From Cocos nucifera (taxonomy: Eukaryota; Streptophyta; Magnoliopsida; Arecales; Arecaceae): 64,000 bases of DNA. Where the stretch lies: assembly GCA_006176705.1 (NCBI GenBank), contig QRFJ01000492.1, forward strand, positions 1 through 64,000. Direction: 5' to 3'. Under the pieces are notes generated by a model. It did no database searches. It saw nothing but the letters and a program-made list of their open reading frames with translations, and was not told the DNA's origin. The translations under genes were made by a program, and so were the position numbers. Within the stretch, counting starts at the first letter, position 1. Each line of letters begins with the position of its first letter. Shown piece after piece: positions 21,959 through 34,310 of this stretch.

Positions 21959-24203
21959 TGTTAGATGAGTGCCCTAGAAATCAGAATAGCCGACACTTGT
22001 AATATACTTTCTAGAGGCATTTTTATAATTTTGATAAACATTAATAAATAAATTATTTTCTATCATATTATATATTTAAAGTATTTGTGATACATTCTTT
22101 GAGTTAACGGGCATGATCATGCATATTTTTAAGAGTTGAAAATTTAAGACATGTGTTATCATAATTAACTCATAAATTATTTCTGATTGTCGAATTATCA
22201 TAAGGATGGTGATCAATTCAAAAGATCGGTGTACAATCGCTTTCTTAGGATAGATAAGTCTTGAGTCTATGGTGTGGAGACATCGAAGCAAGATTACAGA
22301 TACTTATTGAGAATGAGGGTACTGAGCGTGACCACCTCGAGCAATCATAAAGGAATCTACCTTCTTATTGATGACTAGCTCGATGTTATAGTTGTGTCTA
22401 GTTCTTTGACCTTAGGTGCATCAACAATTCACCTTGAGTGTGTTATAGTTTGACTATACCATAACTTGATCTCCTAGTCATTCGAAATCCTGAGGTATAT
22501 GTTGGCTATAGCATATTCATTATAGGAATTGGATCGCACCAATAGGAGATCTATCAACCTCGATAGAGGAGTAGTCCTATGATGATCATGAGATCGAGTC
22601 TTTAAGCCCATGGCTATGGTAGTGTGAATTAATAGAAAGAAGTTTCTATTAAGATTTCACATCGGACTCGAATCGAATGATTTATTCATATGACGGGTGT
22701 TGGGTTTAACAAGTTCACCTTAACCCTAATCCTATTAGGACTCATGATAGAGGAACCCAATCACACAGGTAGCTGCATTTAGAGGTTCGTATTTGATTTT
22801 GATGGGTTGCCACCACATACTGCTAGGTGTCATTAGTGGATTTTGGAACTAATTAAGATTGTCTTGATGATCGATAATTCTAATTGGGTGAATCAGAAGA
22901 GTTCTGATCCATCAAAAGGTATTTCAATAATATTGATGATGGAGATCGTGACATGTCCAATTATTATACAGAATTAAATCTAACTGGATCATACAAATAA
23001 GGATTAGGATCTGGATATCATCAATTGAGCTAATCCAATTCGATTTATTTGGATTATATCCAATTAGGTTTAAGAAAATTATGCTAGCACATGATTGAGC
23101 CTGACCATTCTCCTTCTATAGTCTTTCTACTTCATTTCAACTGAGTCTAATTGGGTTTTGTCTTAGTCTAGCTGGGCCTTGTCTTAGTTAGATCAAGGCT
23201 TGTCCTAAAAGAAAAGGGCTTGTCTTAATCCCATTAGATGGGAATAGGACAAGTGTCAAAAGTAGACCCAGTATGCAAGAAAGAAGGGAGAGGGGCATGC
23301 GCCCCCTGAAGAAATTCACGGAGTGCACGCCCCCTTGGTTTTTGGCATGAAGAAAAAGGGCGCATGCCCCTCCTGGCGTGCAGCCTATATGGATAAAATG
23401 GGCATCCCATTTGACTGGGTTAGAGAGTTTGATATAGATCAAACTCAATGGAGGAAGAGTCCCATGCGCCATAGCCTCTTTGCTATCTTTTTATGGTGAC
23501 ATTTTTAGGGGATTTTGGGTGACAAAACCTGATGGGGATCAGGTGCTTTGGCATGGAGGATCTGATAGGAGTCCAAATAAATCAAGCAAACTAGTTGCTT
23601 GATGGATTGGGACTCTAGGGTTGGTGCAGGAGTCTATTTAAAGCCCTACACCCTAGGATTTTAAAATTCCCATTCTTCCATGCCCAAAGGCTGCCTCTCT
23701 TTCTCTCTCCATGCCACCTTCTCCTGCTCCTCTCTCTCTTCTCCTTGCCTAAGGAGTTAGGCATTTCAGTAAAGAGAAGATCAAGTCCTGTTAGCGCAAA
23801 CATCAAGAAAGCGTGACCCACTTCATGAGATGAACGTGCAGCCATCCAAAATCATTTTGAAGGCATTGCAAGTTAACATCAGATCTAATCTTTGGAGATC
23901 AGATTCAAAAGGGGACGGCATCTAGATCTGACTTGAGTGGATTTTGATAGAGGTTGGGCATGTTCGTGGCTAGATACAAAACCTCTACGTGCTGTCAGAT
24001 CATCGACAGGATAAATGGTTTATCCAAACAAGGTAACATTCAATGTTACATATTTTAATTTAATTTTAGTTTTGCTATTAGATCATTCCAATTAGATCTA
24101 AAAACTCTTAGATCTAATCAGATTGTTAGAAAAATTTTAATTTTTGCTACAAATCTGATCAGATCGGATCGATCCTATGGCAGAAAAATTAGGTTTTCCT
24201 TCA
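21959..24203 (+). repeat. 3' LTR of element A (2245 bp)
   Basis: This complete LTR runs from TGTTAGATGAGTG at 21959 to TTTTCCTTCA at 24203. It follows a polypurine tract and matches the 5' LTR piece ending at 16293. It has about 28 extra bases near 23308-23336 that the 5' LTR lacks. Frames at 22076-22291, 23188-23472 and 23615-23845 are chance frames in the LTR. The right flank is a gypsy LTR remnant. Confidence 0.92.
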
Positions 24204-24393
24204 GATGAAACATTGGTGAACTATATTTTTGAATAAATAAAATTAGAGGTTTACTTTTGCTACTAGTATCAAGTTGGATTCGATGTAATTATGTATTGAC
24301 AAAAGACAGGCCTTACATATTCTTTAGGGCCTTGCTCTAAGGACTGTGAGGCCATCATGTGCTTGATCTGGGTGCTAGATTCAGGGCATGATA
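24204..24393 (+). repeat. Gypsy (chromovirus-like) 5' LTR, terminal fragment of element G
   Basis: The stretch ends in CAGGGCATGATA three bases before a tRNA-Met primer binding site. This is the layout of Tekay/Del-type gypsy LTR ends, usually GGGCGTGACA. Its left part is cut by the insertion of element A. Confidence 0.65.
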
Positions 24394-24396
24394 GAG

Positions 24397-24408
24397 TGGT
24401 ATTAGAGC
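24397..24408 (+). other. Primer binding site of element G
   Basis: TGGTATTAGAGC matches the initiator tRNA-Met PBS at 11 of 12 positions. Confidence 0.8.
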
Positions 24409-24970
24409 TTAGGTTTAAGGTCATTAGGAACTGTGGTATAAGTGATATCAAACTTAAGGATTCTGATTGCTCGAAATCATAACTTAAGTGGTACTTGAAC
24501 TTAAAGTTATGATCTCTAGGGACTGTAACTCAAGAGGTATTTGAGCATAAGATTATGATCACTAAGGATATAATAGAGCAGTATCAGATGGCTTTTCTAA
24601 TTTTTTATATTAATTATTTGATATTACAATTTTAGAAGTTGTTTAGGGTATGGCCTATAGAAAGATTTTACTGTATGAGTGAAGATGAAAAATATATTTC
24701 TATTGATAGATTAGAATTTATTATGAGATACGACATAATGAATATTAAAATTTATGGTTTTATCACTAGGGATTGTAACAGTGGTTCTTTATAGGATTTT
24801 GATGGATAATTGATATCTCAAATTATAATTTGAGGGATTAACAAATTAATGTTCTTACTGGTTTGGAAGTTATATAGGAGCTCGATGATAAGATAAGGAG
24901 TTCATATCTTTAAGTTTTTAACTTTGCAGTATGCTAATTTAGGAGATGAAATTATCTTAAAGAGGGAGAA
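24409..24970 (+). other. Collapsed internal region of gypsy element G
   Basis: Only 562 bp separate the PBS from the 3' LTR. No gag or pol can be read. The right end has AATTTAGGAGATGAAATTAT and then AAAGAGGGAGAA. These are decayed forms of the sequence and polypurine tract that precede the 3' LTR in chromovirus-type gypsy elements. A large deletion or a short non-autonomous form would explain it. Confidence 0.65.
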
Positions 24971-25569
24971 TGTGAGGACCTCATTTTTTTTTAAAAATCC
25001 CCACATAGATCTTAAAGCCAAAAGAAAAAAAGATGGGGCAAAAATAGGGGCATAAACAGGTGCAGTTGTTCTCCCGTTAAGCTTCTTCTTTCAATCCAAA
25101 AGAGGAGCCCTAACTCCTCTAAAACTTAAATTTTTCTCTATAAAATTAAACCCCTTTCCCCTCCATGGATTTCCATAAGTGAGATTCATCATTTCTTCAT
25201 GTTTCTTCCGAGTTCTTTTTGTTTCTTGCCTCTCAGTTTGAAAACTCTGTGCTGTTGATTTTATGGTCCAAAACATCACCAAAAACCCAAGTAATCCCTT
25301 AAAAACTTTCTCTTTGATTTCTCCTCAAAGTTTAGATTGAGATTTTAGGTTTCCATTTGTTGATTTTTGGGAAAGATTTAGGATTTCCAAAACCCCTATT
25401 TTGGCCATCCGAGTTTGTCTTTTTGGCATCGTTCACTACCATCCGTCATCAAAAAGCTCTGATCGAGGAGCCATGGCTGTGATGCCATGGACTGAACCCC
25501 CGCTCGCTCGATTTGGGTGAGATTTTCATAGCATTGGGAGAAAGGAGAAGTGGGGATTTATGGTCCTCT
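24971..25569 (+). repeat. 3' LTR of gypsy element G, truncated
   Basis: This starts TGTGAGGACCTCA, the typical beginning of chromovirus-type gypsy LTRs, directly after a purine tract. It is cut after 599 bp by the copia LTR that starts at 25570. The frame at 25091-25282 is not a gene. Confidence 0.72.
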
Positions 25570-25964
25570 TGAAGGAAAACTATAGGATTCCTAGCTTTGA
25601 TTTTGAAAAAATTTTTCGAAAAACATGCAGCAAAAATAAAATGATTAATCTAATTAATCAAATAAAATAGTGATCTAATCAATAAAACCTTAAATCTAGG
25701 ATCATAATGTGACATATATGCATGTATAAAATATCTGAAAATAAAAACTACAGGCAATAAATCATATTCACCACTTCTATACCACTTGTGTTTAGAATGC
25801 AATACCTTCACATGGATAGTCGATCACCACAATCGATACACTATCAGGAAGGTCCTCTCATCATGACACAGCCACACACAGTGTCTGGCCTCTATGGGCC
25901 ATCTACATGAGGCTCTTGGTCCCGATTGGTTCCTTTAGAGTACTAGCTCGATGTCGGAACCCTC
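25570..25964 (-). repeat. 3' LTR of element E, part 1
   Basis: A minus-strand copia LTR whose 3' terminus is at 25570 (TGAAGG on the plus strand, so CCTTCA on the minus strand). It resembles the PBS-proximal part of the LTR at 5746-6130. It is broken at 25964 by element C and resumes at 48873. The two parts together give about 2.4 kb, the size expected for family B. Confidence 0.8.
25960..25964 (+). repeat. Target site duplication of element C, left copy
   Basis: CCCTC directly before the 5' LTR of element C. The same five bases follow its 3' LTR at 48868-48872. Confidence 0.85.
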
Positions 25965-27485
25965 TAATAATTATAATAAAAACACCAATAAAATTATTAA
26001 TTTATTAATTAATTTATTTTTATTTTTAAGAATTAGATACTTTTATTTATTTATTTTAAAAAAATATTCATCAATACAAAGAGTTCATTTTCTAGTTCAA
26101 ATGAAATAGGTTTGGAGCAAATCAAAGTTAAAACGGATCCGATATGAATTTTCACAAAAAAAATTAAAAAAAATAAAAATGGCTCAATCGGCTCATCCAG
26201 CCAAGCTAGTGCACTTAGCCAAGCCGCTAAAAATAGCTCAGCTAGCATACCATTCAAGCTGGCTCAGCCATAGAAGCCACCGTCGATCCACAATCATAGG
26301 ATGACACGTGGTGGACCAAGATCCTTAAGGGGTTTAAAGAAATTCTCACGCGGCTTACTGGGCAAAATGGTAATTTCATATGCAAATGGCGTGCGGCGAT
26401 TGGTCTAGGTCTATGGTGCAATCGGTCCACATGGTCCACATAAATAGTAAAGGCACCATCCTATGATCCAGAGAGCACCCAATTTAGATCCAATGGTCAT
26501 GACTTTTTCCTACCTTGATTCGAATTCCATCAACTCCCCAATGTGATCGGATGACTTCGAGCAATCCTAGCAATGATTCAATGGCTGGTGTTCATCTCGA
26601 CCATGATTAAGGCATACAGATCATGATCCGATGGTTGAAATCTCATCATCAAGCATGAATGGATGGCTAGAATTTAATCCAAGTGGATTTAGGCTATTAT
26701 ATGTTGGTTTTCGACATTTTTTGGACCGTTTGATCAGAATCTAATGGCCAGAATTCAACAAAATTCATTCAGAAAGAGTTTTAATCTGATTTTTCATGGG
26801 ATTTCTTCATATTTGCTGATCAAAACTTCTTTATCCTACATTGCCAAGAAGCAAAGGTTCCAATCCTCCTAACTCTATTTAAAGGGTACCAGGCCATCAA
26901 ATCAAAGCGCCTTTAGTCTAGAAAAGATGATGGTATAGATTAGAGCCATGCTTGAAATTCATAGTGGCTTCAAGGTAGACGGTGACGAGAGGAAGAGCTA
27001 GACTTCTACACCATCTCAACGCCAACGTCGATCCAAGATCAAGATCAACACTAGTTTTTATTTTTTTTCCTATCTTTTTAATTTCATGTATTTAATTTCT
27101 AAATATTAATTTTAATATAAATTTTTTTATGCACTTTAAATTCATGCTTTTTAATTTTAATTATAATTTAATTTTTATTTTTTATTTTTTATTATATTTT
27201 ATTTTTATTGCAAGTAGATGCTAAGATTTAACTAGTAGATCTTAGTATCAAGTTTAATTTTCTACACCATTTAATTTTTATTTTTTATTTATAATTTTAT
27301 TTTTTGACTTCAACTTTATTTTCAAAACTCTTTTTTTATAAAAATTAAAGAATTCAAAATCAAAATACTGCCTTCTCCATGAATTCGACCCGACTCACTA
27401 TTTTCTACATGTTTTTAATCATTTCAAGAAGTCGAAATTAAATTGATAAACATGGTGTCTTAACGACAACATCATGCTCTTATCA
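25965..27485 (+). repeat. 5' LTR of Athila-like gypsy element C (1521 bp)
   Basis: This aligns with the 3' LTR (37445-38006 plus 47834-48867), sharing for example CACCAATAAAATTATTAATT at the start and CATCATGCTCTTATCA at the end. It starts TAATAATTA where the 3' LTR has TGATAAATA, so the canonical TG has mutated. It is AT-rich, especially at 27060-27360. Short frames at 26051-26439 are not conserved genes. Confidence 0.9.
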
Positions 27486-27491
27486 AATTTT

Positions 27492-27509
27492 TGGCATCAT
27501 TATCGGAGA
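27492..27509 (+). other. Primer binding site of element C (tRNA-Asp type, decayed)
   Basis: TGGCATCATTATCGGAGA lies seven bases inside the LTR. It corresponds to the TGGCGCCGTTGCCGGGGA primer site of Athila/Tat gypsy elements, with five G-to-A or C-to-T type changes. Confidence 0.75.
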
Positions 27510-28856
27510 AGGCATGAATATTAAAGTTTTTGATCTTTTGATTTTTTTATAAAATAAATTATAAATAAATTTTTTATTTTTTTTATTTTTTTACTAAATT
27601 TTTAGTTTTATTTTGTAAATAATAAAGTGAAAAATGAGCAAAATAAATTAGGGCAAGGAGGAAGCTTCCAATTTTATTTGATGAGATCAATCCTAATCCT
27701 AAACTTTTTTATTATTATTTATTTTATTTTTAAATTAATATAAAAAATATCATTTAAATCTAATTAAAAGCTTCATGATAAGATTAGAAATTCTAACTGC
27801 TTAGAGCATCCATCATATTAGTTTAATTTTTATTTTTCTTTTTAGTGATCACTGGAGACAAGGTAAGCATCTAAAGTTTTAATTAATTTCATGCATCTAA
27901 TTTAGTTGCACAGAACTCCTTGTTGAAAGTGATTGTGCATATTCATCTTTAAATTAAATTAAAGGCATAACCCATTAATCAACATGAGATGGAGATTTGA
28001 TCATCCTTTCTTTGCCCACAAACAATCAAATAATATCCTGCATTGACCTAAGCCTTTAATTGTAAAATCAATTAGACATCAGCCCTAAGAACTCAAGCTC
28101 AATAAGACAAAAAATCCTAAAAGTTGGACTGGATCAAGGTTAGTTAGTTTGGCTGGTGTCTAAGGCAAGTTGTTCAAGGACTACATCCCGAAGGAAGATG
28201 GTTACTTAATTAGTTCCGTTAGCTTACCTGGCCAAGACAATTAATGTCTAAGGCAAGCAACGGAGGGACTCCCACCAACCTTACACTTACCTAGCCAATT
28301 GAATGGCTAACCTATACTTGGAGGGCTTGAAGCTGATCTTAATAGTTAAGAACTGTCTAGATCTAGAACAACCCTTAGTCAGGATTAATTGCTTAACTTG
28401 ATTACTAACTAAAATATTAAACCTAAGTAAACCTAATTCTTCTCTCTTTTCTTAGCTCTTGGACTCTGTAGGACCTCTATTTTAGAACTCTTCTTTCTTT
28501 CTTCTTTTTTTCCTCCAAAAATAAAATAAAATAAAATAATTAAGTTAAATTAAATTAAAAATAATAATAAATAAATAAAAAAATAAAAAAATTTAAAATA
28601 TAATAAAAAATATAAAAAAATCTTTAAATTTTTTTATTCTAGCTAAATTAAAAATAATAATAAAATATATAAAATATATAAAAAAATAAAATATATAAAA
28701 AATTTAAAAAAATAATAAAATAAAATAAAATTTTTAAAAAAAATTTTGAACCATACATTAGGATTGCACTAGTATATGCACGATAGAAGATCGCTTTTTT
28801 TGATCTAGTTGAACTCAATCATAAAATGGCTGAACCATATTAAACTAGATAATCAA
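27510..28856 (+). other. 5' leader of element C with AT-rich tract
   Basis: Untranslated leader of the Athila-like element. It holds no gene. The stretch 28505-28745 is a low-complexity run of A-rich and T-rich words (AATAAAATAAAAT-like), likely grown by replication slippage. Confidence 0.7.
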
Positions 28857-28934
28857 ATGGCTAGAAATCTTAGAGAAACACCCAAATAGATGAAGGAATA
28901 TTTTATTTCTTTCACATATAATCCATCGATTTAT
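28857..28934 (+). pseudogene. Athila-like gag of element C, N-terminal exon-like piece
   Basis: From the ATG at 28857 the frame reads MARNLRETPK, a TAG, then MKEYFISFTYNPSIY. It is then cut by the copia element F (28935-34310). The protein continues at about 34311 with IQL and HATHYEIKPTII, which fits the start of a gypsy gag. The start codon could instead be 28826, which is in another frame. The split is caused by an insertion, not an intron. Confidence 0.6.
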
Positions 28935-29319
28935 TGAAAAATACTATCCTCTCCCAAATTCAAACAACCCACGTATACAAAACTAATCCTATGACATTGA
29001 GCCGGCTCAGTTTTAGACTAAGCCAGCTAACCTACGATTGAGTGGGCTCAGTCTGATACTAAGCCAATCCAGTTGTGTACCATGCCAACAATTTTAAAAA
29101 TACCACTTTCTATCTAAATTTTCTCTAAGATATAGTCGATCTAGTCCTGGACTGAGTCGACCTAGCTCCTAACTTAGCCGCCGACCCAATCTCAAGGTGA
29201 GCCAACTAAGTTTCTGCAGTTTACTACCCAGACTGATTTCTCTTTTGGCTCGCTTCCATCTTCTCATGATCTATCTTCTCATATTTTCAAGACTTGGGAG
29301 CACCACATCTGAGCTCACA
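28935..29319 (-). repeat. 3' LTR of element F, internally deleted
   Basis: This matches the 5' LTR at 33655-34310 at both ends (TGAAAAATACTATCCTCTC and GAGCTCACA on the plus strand) but lacks about 270 bp in the middle. Confidence 0.85.
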
Positions 29320-29337
29320 TTCTCTATCTTGATGCTT

Positions 29338-30190
29338 TCAAATCCTTGTGAACTCATCTTTTTCTTCCAAACCCATCCATGCCACACACATCTGAAAGCT
29401 ATCTCTGGGGAGTACCTTTATGAGTGCATCAAATTGATTCTCCTTTGTATGGACTTTCATCAGTTCAACTTCACCTTCCTCCACCAAATTTCTGATCCTA
29501 TGGTACCTTACATCTATATGCTTTGTGCGTGCATGATAGATTGGATTCTATGCAAACAGCAGATCACTTTGATTATCACTATGCAGTATAACTTTGCTCT
29601 ACTTCACCCCCATCTTAACAATCAGCCTCCTAAGCTAAAGAGCTTTTTTTGTAGTCTTAGTCATTCCAATATACTCGATCTTTATGGTAAACAAGATTGT
29701 GATTAGCTAAAGGATTGATCTCCAAGATACTGGTCCACCATATATGTAGAAGAGGTATCTAGTAGTAGACCTCCTTGTATCCAGATCACCTGCATAATTT
29801 GCATTTATAAACCCTTCTAGAGGACTCGAACCTTCATAAATCCTCACAGATTGTTCTTCAAATCCTTTCGGCTCCCATTAAATACCAAACCATAATTTCT
29901 TATTCCATGTAGATATCTCAATATCTATTTCAATGCTTTCCAGTGTTTCTTCCCAAGATTAGCCATATATTTGCTAATTGTGCTCACTACATGTGCTATA
30001 TTTGGTCTATAGCACATCATAGTGTACATCACACTGCCTATAATATTTGCATAAGGGACTCTATCCATGTACTCTCTCTTCTCTTCTAATTGGGGGCTTT
30101 AATATTTAGAGAGATATATGTTGCTCGACAATGGTGTCCCTACAGGTTTGGCCTTCTCCATTCCAAACCTCTCCAGAACTTTTTGGATAT
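29338..30190 (-). pseudogene. Copia RNase H of element F
   Basis: On the minus strand the C-terminus reads KHIDVRYH, IRNLVEEGEVELMKVHTKEN and DALIKVLPRDSF before a TGA at 29340-29338. This is the classical end of a copia RNase H. The stretch upstream is interrupted by stops. The 169-residue plus-strand frame at 29197-29706 lies antisense to it and across the LTR end, and is not a gene. Confidence 0.88.
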
Positions 30191-31060
30191 ATCATTCTTG
30201 TGACAAATGGAGCACTCTTTTGTATCTATCCTTACAAATCTTTATTCCAAAAATTTTCAGTGCTGGACCCAAATCCTTCATCTTAAATTCAGCTAATAAC
30301 GTCCTTTTCAGCCCTTTTATAGCCTTCATGCTTCTACTGGCTATGAGCATATCATCTACATAAAGTAGCAAGTACAAGGCATCCTCCTCATCTACATCCT
30401 TGACATAGACATAGTAGTCATATTCACATTTGATAAATCCCAGACTCAAAACAAAGGCATCAAATCTATAACACAACTGATGAGGGAACTGTTTCAGGCC
30501 ATATAGTGACCTCCTGAGTAAACACACCTTCTTCTCCTATCCAATCTCCATGAAACCATCTGGCTGCTTCATGTAGATCCTTTCCTCCAAAGTTCCATGA
30601 AGGAAGGCCATCTTTACATCCATCTATTTCAATTCATGTTATTCTATGCCACCAATGATAGCAAAACCCGAATAGATATATGATACACTATAGGAGAAAA
30701 AACTTCTATGTAATCAATTCCTTTTCTTTGTGAATATCCATTTGCTACCAGCCTTGCCTTGAATCTAACTCCATCTTGTTCTGAAGGTGCCTTCTTCTTT
30801 GTGAACACCTACTTTGAGCCAATAGGTCTAGCACCTTCTGGAAGATCCACTAGCTGCCATGTCTAATTTTTCTTCAGTAATTCCATCCTTCCATCATGGC
30901 CTGCATCCACAACTCATGATCTTCACTCTCCATGGCCTCTGTAAAATTCTTTGGATCTCCATTAGTGGTGATGAGAGCATAGGAGATAACCTCATCAATA
31001 CCATATCTAACCGATCTCCTAACAATATGCTGGGGCTTATGCAAAGCCACTCCCACTGGT
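30191..31060 (-). pseudogene. Copia reverse transcriptase of element F
   Basis: The readable segment 30192-30527 encodes RRSLYGLKQFPHQ, then YYVYVKDVDEEDALYLLLYVDDMLIAS with an intact catalytic YVDD (about 30351-30362), and KDLGPALKIFGI. Upstream pieces show AMESEDHELWMQAM near 30874-30950. Stops and indels break the frame between them. LYVDDMLIAS fits Tork-type copia and differs from the LLIGNDIP variant of the large-LTR families here. Confidence 0.88.
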
Positions 31061-32480
31061 ACATTGCTTCTGCCTAATGTCTGTGGCTGCTCCTACACAT
31101 CTAACTGAATAACTGGCTGTCCATGCTAATTTTCAATCTTAGTCAAAACTTGTCAACCTAGCCTCAACAAGAATATTCTTGTAAGTGGATGTAAACTGCA
31201 TACCATCTATCTCTGACTGGCCACCGCTATCCACCTTCATCTTTCTAATTTCTCCTATACTCCCAAACCTCTCCAAGATGTTTTTCTCATCAAAAATTAT
31301 ATCCCTACTAATCACTGATCTCTATGCTTGAGAATCCCATAGTAGGTACCCCTTGACTCCTTGTGGACATCCTATGAATGTCATCTTTTGAGATTTTGAA
31401 TCTAACTTGCTGCTCTCGATTGCCTCCACATGTGCATAGGCCGAGCAATCGAAGACCTTCAGGTGTCCAAGCTCCACCTTCTTCCCACTTCAGACCTCCT
31501 CTATAATGCCTCCATTCAGCTTACGATGAGGGAATCTATTGACAAGAAAATAAGAAAAAGTTAAAGTATCACCCTAAAAAGATTTTGAAAATGATGTCTG
31601 CAGTCTCAAAATCCATGCCTTCTTGGTCAGTATTTGATTCATCTTCTCCATGACACCATTCTACTGAGAAATCATCCTCACTGTGTAATAGCCTTTGATG
31701 CCATTTTCCTTATAGTACCTTCTAAACTCTAGGCTTGTATGCTCTCCTCCATTATCCGACCTCAGACACTTCACTTGTCTTCCTGACTCCTTTTCAACTT
31801 CAGCTCTCTAGGCTCTAAACCAGGCAAAAATCTCTAATTTTTCTCTAATCAAATAAACCGACACCTTTCTTGAGAAATTATTAATGAAGGTGATAAAATA
31901 TCTCTCCCCACCTCTAGCTGATATAGGAGCCGATCCCTATACATCCAAGTGCACTAAATCTAGCACTCTTTCGCTATGCTTGGAACTGTTGGCAAACTTC
32001 ACCCTATGCTATTTACCAAAGATGCATGGCTCATATAAATCTATGCCCTCCTTTTTTAGGACTGGGATTATTTCTCTTTTGCTGAGTTTTCTGAGCCCTC
32101 GATCACTCATATGACCCATCCAATAGTGCCACAACCGATATAGAAGCTACTCCTCCTATGCTGCTACTAGCACCTCTGCACTATCATTCACTACTGAGCT
32201 TTTCATTCTATAAAGATTATTGCTCGGTCTTCTACTTCTTATAACTACCAAAGCTCTTTTGAAAATTTTTAGACATCCACTACCAGCCAACTACTAAAAG
32301 TATAACTCTCCTCCTCCAAATAGACCAAAGAAATCAAATTCTTTTTCAGCTTCGGTACATGCCTGACATTTAATAATGTATGAATGATCCCATCATACAT
32401 CCTCACCCTGATTGAGCCAACTCCAGCTACTCTACATGGGTGATCATCTCCAAGGCTGACACTTCCACCATCGATCTTCT
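31061..32480 (-). pseudogene. Copia integrase of element F
   Basis: The minus-strand core shows LRSDNGGEHTSLEFRRYYKE near 31690-31770 and NGVMEKMNQ near 31630-31660, so the second Asp and the Glu of the DDE triad remain. Many stops are present. Part of the zinc-finger region is recognisable near 32010-32130, with HIGWVI-like and PEGLRKLSKRE-like text. The domain borders are approximate. Confidence 0.78.
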
Positions 32481-33387
32481 GGTAGATAATAATCTACTTT
32501 CGATGAGAAGTATAGTAGTGTGAGCATGCTGAATCCAATATCCACATAGTATCACACTCTATGGATCTATCTGATATAACTAGCAAGTCTTCTCCACTGC
32601 TTATAGAAGCTATATCATCATTCTTGCTAGCCTTCCCTTTTTCTAACTTCAAAAGAAGACAATCTCTCCTCAGGTGTCCAAGTTGATGACATTTGTAGTA
32701 TTTTAATATCTTCTTCTAATCTTGAGACTTTGATCTATCCTTTGATTTCTTCCTTGACTTCTTCATTGATCTTTTCTATCTTTCATTCACAGCCAAGATT
32801 TCAGACTTGGGGTCTTTCTTGCAAATCTTTTCTCTCTGCTCATTTGATCTAAGCACACCAACAACTTTTTCATAGTTTAAGATCTTCTTTTTATAAACTG
32901 AAGCTGTTATGAGACCATCATAAGAACCTAGAAGAGAACAAAGTAGTAGCAATGCTCAATCTTCCTCATTAATCTTCACATCAAAACTCATCACCTAAGA
33001 ACACACCTAATTGAACCTTTAAATATGTGCAACAAGATCTCCACCTTCTGGCATCCTCAAACTGTACATCTATTTCTTCAACTATAGCTTGTTGGTCATG
33101 TTCTTCACTATGTATGTGCTCTCTAGTCTCATCCAAAGCTCCTTTGTCGTGGTCTCTATGCAAACCTCAGGTAACATCTGATCGGTCAAGCATATTCTAA
33201 TTATGCTAAAAGCAATTTCCTTCAACTCTTTTCAGTCCTTAGCACTAATCTTTTCTGGCCTTTCTCTTACCAAGACCTTGTATATCCTCTGCTAAATCAA
33301 TAAGTTCTTTATCCTTTGCTACCATAGAGTAAAGTTTTCCTTACCGTCGAACTTCTCAAAATCTACCTTGAATCTACTTGATCCCAT
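32481..33387 (-). pseudogene. Copia gag and protease start of element F
   Basis: The minus-strand ATG at 33387 opens MGSSRFKVDFEKFDGKENF, the typical beginning of Tork-group gag. The gag body holds LPEVC and LWMRLESTY motifs. The zinc knuckle near 32665-32705 reads YYKCHQLGHLRRDC, with the first Cys replaced by Tyr. Downstream the protease shows WILDSACSHY near 32510-32550, where DSG has become DSA. In-frame stops and Trp losses are frequent. Confidence 0.88.
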
Positions 33388-33654
33388 GACTATAATCAAG
33401 TCAAGTGCAAAGCCCTAACACCCTTCTTCGATCACACACCAGCAAAACTATCCTTCAATGAAGATCTATGGGCCCTAGATCCTCCTTCCAACCTTCTGTA
33501 TCACCTTTCCTTCGTGCAACAACTCTCCACCTCAATCTAGAGATAACCATAAAGAAAATCAGAAGATTTTAGGATAAAATCTGATACAGCAGATCCTGGA
33601 TGTAGAAATCCTAGGTGTCTTCCTTCCATGCAACATCACTCTGATACTAGCTAT

Positions 33655-34310
33655 TGAAAAATACTATCCTCTCTTGGACCAGTGTGGTCGCTGGTGATTA
33701 GCCAAGTAACAAGGAACAAACTCTTAGAATTAATGCGGAAGCAAAACCAAGTAACAAGGAACAAACTCCTAGAATTAATGTGGAAGCAAAACCAATAGAT
33801 TTAAGAGAAGAAAAGTGAGAAAAAGAGCACAAGAGTTTTTTAGAAGAAAAGAGCTTTTATTTGTTTGTATTCAGCATATTACAATCCTTGACCTATTTTC
33901 TGTATAAATATTTTACAAAAGGATCAAGCCCCAAGCTCATAGAAAACTATCCCAAATCCAAACAACCCATGTATACAAAACTAATTCTACGACACTGAGC
34001 TGGCTCAGTTTCAGACTGAGCTAGCTAACCTACGACTGGTTTGGCTCAATCTGAGATAGAGTCGATCCAGTTATGTACCATGCCAGCAGTCCCAAAAATA
34101 TTACTTTTTATTTGGATTTTCTTTGAGACATAGCTGACCCGGTCCTAGACTGAGCCGATCCAATCTTGGACTTAGCCTTCCTAGTCTCAAGATGAGCTGG
34201 CTAAGTTCTATAGCTTACTACCCAGGCTGATTTCTCTTTCGGCTCGCTCCCATCTTTTGACATGTCTTCTCATATTTCTAAGACTTGGGAGTGCCACATC
34301 TAAGCTCACA
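33655..34310 (-). repeat. 5' LTR of element F (656 bp)
   Basis: On the minus strand it runs from TGTGAGCTTA at 34310 to TATTTTTCA at 33655, followed by a PBS-like CTAGTATCAGAGT at 33652-33638. It contains the 45-bp tandem duplication listed separately. Confidence 0.85.
33701..33790 (+). repeat. 45-bp tandem duplication in the LTR of element F
   Basis: CAAGTAACAAGGAACAAACT begins both units (33701 and 33746). The two 45-bp units differ at only a few bases. The other LTR lacks this stretch through a deletion. Confidence 0.85.

Larger units (their letters stand above)
28935..34310 (-). mobile_element. Element F: Tork/TNT1-like copia, minus strand
   Basis: A complete but decayed copia element inserted in the gag of element C. 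It has LTRs at 28935-29319 and 33655-34310 and a gag-pol relic in between (29338-33387). Gag, protease and polymerase motifs resemble the Tork/TNT1 group and differ from the large-LTR families elsewhere in the window. The five bases outside each end (TTTAT and CAACT) do not match, so no target duplication is visible. Confidence 0.85.

Noticed and set aside
28505..28745. Matrix attachment or origin-like AT tract
   Set aside because: It is simple low-complexity A/T words in a gypsy leader, with nothing else to support such a function.
29197..29706. 169-residue plus-strand frame
   Set aside because: It is antisense to the RNase H of copia element F and crosses into its LTR. The minus strand carries the recognisable RNase H motifs.
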